Shown one piece after another: positions 8,100 to 14,932 of a DNA stretch of 56,257 bases. Each line of letters starts with the position of its first letter. The first letter of the stretch is position 1. Source of the stretch: Bacteroidota bacterium (GTDB lineage: Bacteria > Bacteroidota > Bacteroidia > Bacteroidales > F082); contig JACNJS010000040.1 of assembly GCA_014382445.1 (NCBI GenBank), forward strand, positions 24,555 to 80,811, written 5' to 3'. The position numbers were made by a program, and so were the translations under genes. Below the pieces are notes generated by a model. The model ran no database searches and was not told the DNA's origin. It saw only the letters and a program-made list of their open reading frames with translations.

Positions 8100-9041
8100 A
8101 TGGAATGGAAAACCAACATACCACCAACTATTCTAATAACCGGAAGTACTGGGTTCGTTTGCAGATATTTGGTTACTAAAATTCTGTTAAATTCTAACTT
8201 CAATATTGTTCTTACCTACAGAGTTAAAAAAGGGAACTACAATAAAAATAACAGATTATCTTTTGAGAAAGCTGATTTACTAAAACCACAATCATTTGAA
8301 GGCATTTTTTCAAAGTACAATCCAAAATATGTTGTTCATCTTGCAGCAATGGCACGTGTTTCGGATGGTGAAAATTACCCTGTGGAAGTATTAAAAACAA
8401 ACTATATTGCTACCATAACTTTATCAGAATTATCGATAAAATATAAGGTTGAGTCAATGGTTTTCACTTCCTCAAATCTTGCTCAGGATGCTGTTTCTGT
8501 TGTCGGAATATGCAAACTACTAGTTGAACAGTATTTTCAGAAATTAAACTCACAAACTACAAAGTTCATTAGTTTAAGGATGCCTAATGTTATTGACAGC
8601 AACGGAGCTGTTACATTAATTTTCAAAAAACAAATTGAAAATGATAATCCAATCACAATAACTCACCCTGATATGAGCCGAATGTTCATTACCGGTGAGC
8701 GCGCAGCTGATTTTCTGTACTTTCTTGTCAAACATGGGGCAAACAAAGGTGTTTACGTATCCTATGAAAAACCAGTTAAAATAACCGACCTTGCTGAAAA
8801 TATGATTAAAGAATCGGGTAAGCATATAAAAATTGATTTTATAGGTAAGAAGCGCGGAGAAAAACTTACGGAGAAAAGTTTCACTTTAAATGAGGTTATC
8901 ACAACGGATATTTCCGGACTCGGTATGATAAAAGAATACAAATACGAACTCAACTATTTAAAAGCTGCAATGGAGATACTTAACGATAAAGAAGATATCC
9001 TATCAGATAAAGACATTCAAAATTCATTTAAAAAATTATGA
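8100..9041 (+). CDS. CapD-like sugar-nucleotide SDR
   Basis: An NAD(P)-binding extended SDR most like the CapD/FlaA1 group of UDP-GlcNAc 4,6-dehydratases/epimerases. THPDMSRMFIT (188-198) and RGEKLTEKSF match that group's THPDMTRYF and GEKL motifs. The dinucleotide motif reads GSTGFVC, so the third glycine is Cys21. The catalytic segment reads VVGICK (Lys139) with Val135 where other SDRs have Tyr and CapD proteins usually have Met. Activity may therefore be altered. The soluble length of 313 residues lacks the membrane part of long CapD proteins. Its stop overlaps the next start by 4 nt (ATGA), so it is co-translated with the exported protein at 9038. Confidence 0.8.
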   Translation: MEWKTNIPPTILITGSTGFVCRYLVTKILLNSNFNIVLTYRVKKGNYNKNNRLSFEKADLLKPQSFEGIFSKYNPKYVVHLAAMARVSDGENYPVEVLKTNYIATITLSELSIKYKVESMVFTSSNLAQDAVSVVGICKLLVEQYFQKLNSQTTKFISLRMPNVIDSNGAVTLIFKKQIENDNPITITHPDMSRMFITGERAADFLYFLVKHGANKGVYVSYEKPVKITDLAENMIKESGKHIKIDFIGKKRGEKLTEKSFTLNEVITTDISGLGMIKEYKYELNYLKAAMEILNDKEDILSDKDIQNSFKKL

Positions 9042-10309
9042 TTAAAAAAACCATATTTATATTATTAATTCTTATTATCGGCATAATACCAATATCCAAG
9101 TCGGCATGGTTATTAATCCCCATGGATGAAAGCCAAAAAAACCACTTAAAAGCTTACGGTGTAGCATATTGGGCACTTACTAAAGGAGCTGAAATTGAAT
9201 GGCTTCTAAATTACAGAGGTGGCAGTTATTTGATGAAGTACCACCAGATATTCGAGGATGAATGTGTTATTAGGGATGTTACCTCACAAGTTATCACAGA
9301 TGTTCAAGCATCTTCAATCAAAAATCAAATATTACAGCCTGATGTAAACATGGATATTATTGAACTGCAAAAAGCACCAAGGATTGCGGTTTATTCTCCT
9401 AAAAACAATCAGCCATGGGATGATGCTGTAACTCTTGCTCTAACATATGCCGAAATACCATATGATGTTGTTTACGACCATGAGGTTATGAGCGGTATGT
9501 TGCCCACATTCGACTGGCTACATCTCCACCATGAAGATTTTACCGGACAATACGGAAAGTTTTGGGCCAACTATCGAAATTATCCCTGGTATAAAGAAGA
9601 TGTTGCGGCAAATGAGAAAATTGCCACTGAACTTGGTTTTGACAAAGTATCTGATCTAAAACTAGCGGTCGCAAAAAAGATACGTGATTTTGTACTGGGT
9701 GGTGGCTATTTGTTTGCAATGTGTTCGGCAACCGATAGTTATGATGTTGCCCTTGCTGCCGAAAATGTTGACATTTGCGATATTATGTTCGATGGAGATC
9801 CGATGGATGCCGATGCTCAGGAAAGTCTCGATTACGACAACTGCATGGTTTTTAAAGATTTCACCATAGTTAATAATCCTGTTAAGTACGAGATTTCAAA
9901 TATTGATGTTACCGAAACGAGGCCAAAAAGCATCCGCGAAAGTAACGATTATTTTGTGCTTTTTGAATTTTCGGCCAAATGGGACCACATACCCACAATA
10001 CTTTGTCAAAACCATGAGCGATTAATAAAAGGTTTTATGGGTCAGACTACTGCATTCAACAAAGACCTTATTCAATCGAATGCTGTAATTATGGGCGAAA
10101 ATAAGGCAGCAAATGAAGCGCGATACATTCACGGTGAATTTGGAAAGGGTTTCTGGACATTCTATGGCGGTCACGACCCCGAAGACTACCAGCACCGAAT
10201 TGGTGACCCTCAAACGGATCTTAATCTCTACCCTAACTCTCCAGGTTATAGATTGATACTTAACAATGTTCTGTTTCCGGCGGCAAAAAAGAAAAAAAGG
10301 AAAACTTAA
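9038..10309 (+). CDS. Exported protein, often mislabelled asparagine synthetase B
   Basis: A 423-residue protein with an N-terminal signal peptide. As I recall, the opening SAWLLIPMDESQKNHLKAYG belongs to a family conserved in Bacteroidota whose members are often annotated as asparagine synthetase B. I see no N-terminal Cys amidotransferase and no ATP-pyrophosphatase SGGxDS loop, so that name is not supported. The middle (about 110-240: RIAVYSPKNNQPWDDAV to GGGYLFAMCSATDSYDVA) looks like a flavodoxin-like or amidotransferase-like fold; Cys229 sits at a nucleophile-like turn. The tail is very basic (KKKKRKT). It overlaps the CapD-like gene by 4 nt. Function unknown, probably at the cell envelope. 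Confidence 0.75.
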   Translation: MIKKTIFILLILIIGIIPISKSAWLLIPMDESQKNHLKAYGVAYWALTKGAEIEWLLNYRGGSYLMKYHQIFEDECVIRDVTSQVITDVQASSIKNQILQPDVNMDIIELQKAPRIAVYSPKNNQPWDDAVTLALTYAEIPYDVVYDHEVMSGMLPTFDWLHLHHEDFTGQYGKFWANYRNYPWYKEDVAANEKIATELGFDKVSDLKLAVAKKIRDFVLGGGYLFAMCSATDSYDVALAAENVDICDIMFDGDPMDADAQESLDYDNCMVFKDFTIVNNPVKYEISNIDVTETRPKSIRESNDYFVLFEFSAKWDHIPTILCQNHERLIKGFMGQTTAFNKDLIQSNAVIMGENKAANEARYIHGEFGKGFWTFYGGHDPEDYQHRIGDPQTDLNLYPNSPGYRLILNNVLFPAAKKKKRKT

Positions 10310-10475
10310 GAAGCTCCGTGTCGATTATTTAATACCGATATTGATATTATTTTAAGTACTGTAATCAAAATACTTCATCGATATTTATTACCAGTTAATA
10401 ATTCTTCAAACCTAAAATATCACATTATTTTCAAATATTATTCACATTGATAGCAAAGTTAATTTGCAACCATTC

Positions 10476-10506
10476 TTGACATTTATTAAAAATTAGTTTA
10501 TTTTTG
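10476..10506 (+). promoter_or_regulatory. Promoter for zinc-ribbon gene (and perhaps the FNR-like gene)
   Basis: TTG (10476-10478), 20 nt, then TATTTTTG (10499-10506): a good match to the Bacteroidota TTTG-N19-23-TAnnTTTG promoter. It leaves a leader of about 40 nt before the ATG at 10555. The rest of the 245-nt gap from 10310 is AT-rich and shows no other clear signal. Confidence 0.65.
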
Positions 10507-10554
10507 AAATATAATAGTTCTTAATGTATTATTTAGACACTAAAACTTTGTAGT

Positions 10555-10962
10555 ATGACCAAAAAAGTTTCATTACACATAAAATGTCCTAAATGTGGCG
10601 AAAGCTTGATGGATCCTGAAACATTGATACTTGATTATCCGAGTATTAAATTTAACATCGTAACTTCGAATGACAGAGGAACTCTACGACTTTGTTCTAT
10701 TTATGGATGCTATAGCCATACAAGTGATATAGATCTAAAAGATGGCGAAATCGTAAATTTCATATGCCCAAAGTGCAACAAGCATCTAAAAAGCAATGAT
10801 GAATGTGATGCTCCCAACTGTAATGCACCTATGGTACCATTAAACCTTAAGTTGGGTGGTAAAGTTTTCATTTGTTCGAGAAAAGGATGTGCAAAACATT
10901 TTATAGCGTTTGAGGACCTGGCAACTGAAGTTAGAAAATTTTACGACGAATACGGGTTTTAA
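10555..10962 (+). CDS. Cysteine-rich multi-zinc-ribbon protein
   Basis: A 135-residue cytoplasmic protein without a recognised family. Ten cysteines form five pairs: C11-x2-C14, C47-x4-C52, C71-x2-C74, C84-x4-C89 and C107-x4-C112. The segment CPKCGES to CSIYGC is echoed by CPKCNKH to CSRKGC, suggesting two related zinc ribbons plus an extra Cys pair. Zinc is the likely ligand, but iron-sulphur cannot be excluded. It has a strong promoter of its own and lies 57 nt before the FNR-like regulator, so the two may be co-transcribed and functionally linked to redox control. Role inferred from position only. Confidence 0.75.
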   Translation: MTKKVSLHIKCPKCGESLMDPETLILDYPSIKFNIVTSNDRGTLRLCSIYGCYSHTSDIDLKDGEIVNFICPKCNKHLKSNDECDAPNCNAPMVPLNLKLGGKVFICSRKGCAKHFIAFEDLATEVRKFYDEYGF

Positions 10963-11019
10963 AATTTTTATTAATTTTATAAAAATATTTCTCGTTAATT
11001 TGATAACTACGTATTAACT

Positions 11020-11721
11020 ATGTTTAAGAACCTGGAATGTACAACCTGCCTTATCAGGCCCCAAACATGCTTTAACAACATAAGTGAGACAGATTTAAAA
11101 ACATTAAATCAAAGCAAACTTACCACGCTGTACAAAAAAGGTCAGGTTGTTTTTCATGAAGGCAGAGTACCAACTGGTATATACTGCTTACAAAGCGGAA
11201 AAATAAAAGTTTCAAAAATTGGCATTGATGGAAAAGAGCAAATCGTGCGCTTTGCTGTACCAGGTAGTTTACTCGGAATAAGGGCCCTGGTTTCAGGGCG
11301 TGAATACAGAGCATCCGCATCCACTCTGGAAGATTCAATTGTGTGTTTTATCGATAAAAAAACTTTTTTTGGAATAATAACAACCTATCCTGAAATATCA
11401 CAGTGCATACTTTTAAGCTTGAGCGATTTGCTTGAAGAAGCTGAAAAACGCATGACTTCAATGGCTCAAAAGCCGGTACGAGAAAGGGTTGCCGAAACAC
11501 TTTTGTTACTAAACAAAATATATAAAACAGAAAATTGCCCCGTAGAAAGAGCAACAATTAGCATATCACGCGAAGATTTGGCAAATATTGTTGGAACTGC
11601 TACTGAAACTGTTATCAGAATATTATCTTTATTCAAAGAAGAGAACCTGATCTCAATCGTTGGAAGAAAGATCGTACTGACTAATATAGATGCTCTTAAA
11701 CAAGTTGCCCGATTCGACTAA
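11020..11721 (+). CDS. FNR-like Crp family regulator with cluster cysteines
   Basis: A 233-residue Crp/Fnr transcription factor: N-terminal cyclic-nucleotide-like beta roll (GQVVFHEGRVPTGIYCLQSGKI), dimer helix (about 125-150), C-terminal winged helix with SREDLANIVGTATETVIRIL. The N-terminus has C7-x2-C10-x6-C17, and Cys109 (DSIVCFID) falls where E. coli FNR has its fourth ligand; the Cys17-Cys109 spacing (92) is close to the FNR spacing (93). This suggests an oxygen-sensing [4Fe-4S] cluster. The recognition helix reads ETVIR in place of FNR's ETISR. The gene lies directly before the hydrogenase operon, which has two FNR-like palindromes upstream. That it controls this operon is inference. 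Confidence 0.9.
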   Translation: MFKNLECTTCLIRPQTCFNNISETDLKTLNQSKLTTLYKKGQVVFHEGRVPTGIYCLQSGKIKVSKIGIDGKEQIVRFAVPGSLLGIRALVSGREYRASASTLEDSIVCFIDKKTFFGIITTYPEISQCILLSLSDLLEEAEKRMTSMAQKPVRERVAETLLLLNKIYKTENCPVERATISISREDLANIVGTATETVIRILSLFKEENLISIVGRKIVLTNIDALKQVARFD

Positions 11722-11795
11722 ATATTATTTAATATTTTGTATTACAAGCCCGCACCCGAATCCTAAACCCCTTAAATTCAGTTTATAATTAAGAT

Positions 11796-11815
11796 AATAT
11801 GATAATTGTCATATT
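11796..11815. promoter_or_regulatory. FNR/CRP-like operator, distal site
   Basis: AATATGATAATTGTCATATT is a 20-bp palindrome with a single mismatched pair. Its core ATGAT-AATT-GTCAT has the 5-4-5 layout of FNR boxes (TTGAT-N4-ATCAA). It lies between the FNR-like gene and the hydrogenase operon, 45 bp centre to centre from a second such site. Confidence 0.55.
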
Positions 11816-11843
11816 CAAAAGTGAATAAAAATCATTTTTCTCT

Positions 11844-11857
11844 ATGATAATAATCAT
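11844..11857. promoter_or_regulatory. FNR/CRP-like operator, proximal site
   Basis: ATGAT-AATA-ATCAT: perfect 5-bp arms around a 4-bp spacer, the FNR-box geometry. If the weak -7 box at 11880-11887 is used, the centre would lie near -41, the position of a class II activator site. That placement depends on an unverified transcription start. Confidence 0.55.
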
Positions 11858-11861
11858 TTCA

Positions 11862-11887
11862 TTGGTGTTTCCCTTCCATTATTATTG
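11862..11887 (+). promoter_or_regulatory. Weak candidate promoter of the hydrogenase operon
   Basis: TTG (11862-11864) followed 15 nt later by TATTATTG (11880-11887), one mismatch from TAnnTTTG. The short spacer and the mismatch suggest a promoter that needs an activator. It lies just downstream of the proximal FNR-like site. Confidence 0.3.
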
Positions 11888-11925
11888 TAACCGTTTTATT
11901 ACGTTTATTAAAAACTTATCCGGAT

Positions 11926-13713
11926 ATGAAAAAAATACCAGTAACAGGAGTTTATTTTCATTATTATACTAATGGCCACGCTGAGAGCATAAATTTTTTA
12001 GAAACAGAAAACTATATCAAAAAAATTCCAGGTGTTATTATACTTGGAAACTCCAATGAACTTCCTCCAATCGACAAGCAATTATTTATTAAAAAAATTC
12101 AGGAATTACATATTGAGAGGTTAGTTATTGCCGGCTATTCTCCCGGTATGGTGAAAACCTTTTTCACTTCAGCAATGCTGGAAGCAGGACAGGATGCCGA
12201 AAAAGTTCTGATTGCCGGCTTTAATGAATATGGTGCTATCAAAAAATCCGATACTGAATTAGCTAAAATAATATTACATTTTACTATTGCCGGCTTATCA
12301 TTAGATGATATTTCTACTTATTCTAAAAAACCGGTTAACGAAAATACACTGGTTATAGGAGGTGGCATTGCCGGAATACAGGCTTCGATAGAAATTGCCA
12401 ACAGCAAACATAAAGTTTACTTACTTGAACAAACAGGTACAATTGGCGGACACATGGCTATGTTCGATAAAACTTTCCCTACGCTTGACTGCGCTGCCTG
12501 TATACTCACTCCAAAAATGGTTGAAGTTGGCCAGCATCCTTTTATAGAGCTAATGACATATTGCGAGGTAATTGGTGTAACAGGTGAACACGGAGATTTT
12601 AAAGTTAAAGTACTTAAAAAGGCCAGGCGGGTTGACCTTGCCGATTGTATTGGATGTGGCATTTGCTCTGAAAAATGTCCGGCAAAAACACCAAGTGAAT
12701 TCGATGCCGGTACTACACTACGAAAGGCAATTTATATCCCTTTTCCGCAGGCCGTTCCAAATAAATATTTAATTGATGCCGAACATTGCATTTATGTTGA
12801 AAATGGTAAATGCGGAGTTTGTGTGAAGGTTTGTCCTGCCGATGCAGTTATACTCGACCAGCTTGATGAAGAAGTTGAAATTAATGTTGGAAATATTGTG
12901 CTTGCAACAGGTTTTAGTACGTTTGATGCACGACGAGCAGAAAATTTTGGGTATGGAAAACTTCCAAACGTACTTACATCACTTGAGTTTGAAAGACTGG
13001 TAAATGCTTCCGGACCTACCGAGGGCAATATCACCTTTAGAACAATAGATAAAAAGGGAAATCCAATCTTTACAAATGATAGCAAAAGTCCTCAGTCGGT
13101 TGCACTTATACATTGCATTGGAAGTCGTGATTTAACGTACAACCAGTATTGTTCAAAGGTTTGCTGTATGTATTCGCTTAAGCTGGCTCATTTAGTTAAA
13201 GAAAAATTACCTGATGCTGAGGTATATGAATACTATATCGATATGCGTGCTTATGGAAAAGGATATGAGGAGTTTTACGAAAGAATAAAGGGAGAAGGAG
13301 TTCACATAATTAGAGGCAGAACGGCAAAAATTGAACAGACAAATGATAAGTTACTTCTACGAAGCGAAGATATCGAAAATAACCGATTAATTGAGCAACT
13401 GGTTGATATGGCAATACTTTCTGTTGGTATTGAACCACGTGCTGATTCAAATTCACTAGCCGAAATGCTTGAAATAGTTACTGACAATTACGGCTGGTAT
13501 ATCGAGGAAAACAGCATCCTAAATACTACCAATACCAACAGGCCGGGAATTACACTCGCCGGAGTATGCCAGGGACCAAAAGATATTCCTGATACCGTAG
13601 TACATGCATCAGCAGCAGCTGCAAAAGTTATTCAGAATATTATCCTGCAAAAAACAAAAAAAGCAATTGATAAAGTTATGCTTTCAGAAATTGAAACTAC
13701 CTTAAAAGATTAA
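11926..13713 (+). CDS. HdrA/QmoA-like FAD iron-sulphur subunit (copy 1)
   Basis: Flavoprotein of the heterodisulfide reductase A / QmoA group, 595 residues. Order: HdrA N-terminal fold (1-130), FAD motif GGGIAG (145-150), FPTLDCAACILTPKM (Cys189, Cys192), inserted two-cluster ferredoxin (C241-C244-C247-C251 and C288-C296-C299-C303), HCIGSR (Cys397) and YCSKVCCM (409-414). The N-terminal domain has lost all its cluster cysteines: the usual CxCG is HYYT and ACSPR is GYSPG. The C-terminal ferredoxin of full HdrA is also missing. Copy 2 (14933) keeps exactly those parts. It is the first gene of the hydrogenase operon, 23 nt before the membrane subunit. It likely passes electrons between the hydrogenase, the membrane subunit and possibly ferredoxin. 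Confidence 0.9.
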   Translation: MKKIPVTGVYFHYYTNGHAESINFLETENYIKKIPGVIILGNSNELPPIDKQLFIKKIQELHIERLVIAGYSPGMVKTFFTSAMLEAGQDAEKVLIAGFNEYGAIKKSDTELAKIILHFTIAGLSLDDISTYSKKPVNENTLVIGGGIAGIQASIEIANSKHKVYLLEQTGTIGGHMAMFDKTFPTLDCAACILTPKMVEVGQHPFIELMTYCEVIGVTGEHGDFKVKVLKKARRVDLADCIGCGICSEKCPAKTPSEFDAGTTLRKAIYIPFPQAVPNKYLIDAEHCIYVENGKCGVCVKVCPADAVILDQLDEEVEINVGNIVLATGFSTFDARRAENFGYGKLPNVLTSLEFERLVNASGPTEGNITFRTIDKKGNPIFTNDSKSPQSVALIHCIGSRDLTYNQYCSKVCCMYSLKLAHLVKEKLPDAEVYEYYIDMRAYGKGYEEFYERIKGEGVHIIRGRTAKIEQTNDKLLLRSEDIENNRLIEQLVDMAILSVGIEPRADSNSLAEMLEIVTDNYGWYIEENSILNTTNTNRPGITLAGVCQGPKDIPDTVVHASAAAAKVIQNIILQKTKKAIDKVMLSEIETTLKD

Positions 13714-13736
13714 AACTCACATAATCAATAAGAGCA

Positions 13737-14921
13737 ATGAGTTACCGAGTAAATTCTGAATTTAAAAGCGACCTCAAGAAATTTGGCATTGCCGAACAGT
13801 GGAATGAATGTTTCCATTGTGGAAATTGTACAGCAGTATGCCCCTTAACCGAAAACGGATTTCTTTTTCCACGCCAGGGCATTCGCGTTATGCAAATGGG
13901 ATTGAAAGAAAAACTGGCCACATATGTTGATCCGTGGCTATGTTATTATTGCGGGGAATGTTCCGAAACATGCCCAAGGGAAGCAAACCCCGCGGAATTG
14001 ATGATGACACTACGAAGATACCTCACTTCGGTTTATGACTGGACGGGATTATCAAAAAAAATCTATACATCAAAGTGGTGGGAGTTTGGATCCATAATTA
14101 TAATTGCTCTGCTAATTATAGTTGGATTCCTCATATATCTTCCACTAAAATCAGGTGCTGATGCGATGGTTAACCAATCGGGGAGTGTTATGATAAACAG
14201 CCTTGTTGAAGGTATAAGCGCAGGCCAGTTTGTTAGAATCATTGAAATAGGCGACTGGACAATGGCAATTATTGTTGCAGCCTTACTAATCTCAAATATC
14301 CTGAATATGTTCTATAAAGTAATACTATCTGATAATGCAGTTAAAGTCCCGTTTGGTACATATTTTACCGAATTCTGGAGATTGATCTATAATTTCGCAA
14401 CACAGGCAAAATTCTCAAAATGCGACGATCGTAATTATTGGGTAGGTCATTTATTGCTCATGACGGGCTATTCAATTATGTTTGCTTTGGTGGTAATTGC
14501 CCTTCCCCTGTTTCAAATTGAGGAAATTGTACCATGGTATAACTGGCAGCGATTGCTGGGATATTATGCAACTTTCGGAATTTTATTTTTCCTGATCCAG
14601 GTAACAATCGGGCGAATCAAAAAGCAAGATACAAAGCTAAAATTTTCGCATCCAAGCGACTGGCTATTTATTATAATGCTTGCCCTAACAACCATTACGG
14701 GTATTCTTGTTCACATATTCAGATTGAACGGAATGGTTGAGGCAACTTATTATCTTTACATTGCACACCTTGCTGTTCTGGTTCCGATGATAGTAATTGA
14801 AGTACCATTTTCAAAATGGTCGCACCTCGCTTACCGGCCATTTGCCGTTTATTTTTCGAGACTAAAAAAAGCAGCTGTTAAAAAAATTGAATACCAAAGG
14901 GAGCTTGCTCCTGCTATTTAA
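13737..14921 (+). CDS. QmoC-like membrane subunit (HdrC-HdrE fusion)
   Basis: A 394-residue fusion. The N-terminal HdrC-like domain has two [4Fe-4S] motifs, C25-x2-C28-x2-C31-x3-CP and C69-x2-C72-x2-C75-x3-CP. The C-terminal membrane domain has about six hydrophobic segments starting near residue 118 and resembles the cytochrome b part of HdrE/NarI, with histidines (such as WVGHLL, VHIF, IAHLA) able to bind heme b. QmoC of sulfate reducers has the same layout and exchanges electrons with menaquinone. No HdrB (CCG-domain) protein is encoded nearby, so a disulfide substrate is unlikely. Placed between the two HdrA copies (23 and 11 nt spacing), it would anchor the complex to the membrane and the quinone pool. 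Confidence 0.9.
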   Translation: MSYRVNSEFKSDLKKFGIAEQWNECFHCGNCTAVCPLTENGFLFPRQGIRVMQMGLKEKLATYVDPWLCYYCGECSETCPREANPAELMMTLRRYLTSVYDWTGLSKKIYTSKWWEFGSIIIIALLIIVGFLIYLPLKSGADAMVNQSGSVMINSLVEGISAGQFVRIIEIGDWTMAIIVAALLISNILNMFYKVILSDNAVKVPFGTYFTEFWRLIYNFATQAKFSKCDDRNYWVGHLLLMTGYSIMFALVVIALPLFQIEEIVPWYNWQRLLGYYATFGILFFLIQVTIGRIKKQDTKLKFSHPSDWLFIIMLALTTITGILVHIFRLNGMVEATYYLYIAHLAVLVPMIVIEVPFSKWSHLAYRPFAVYFSRLKKAAVKKIEYQRELAPAI

Positions 14922-14932
14922 AATTTAGTGAT

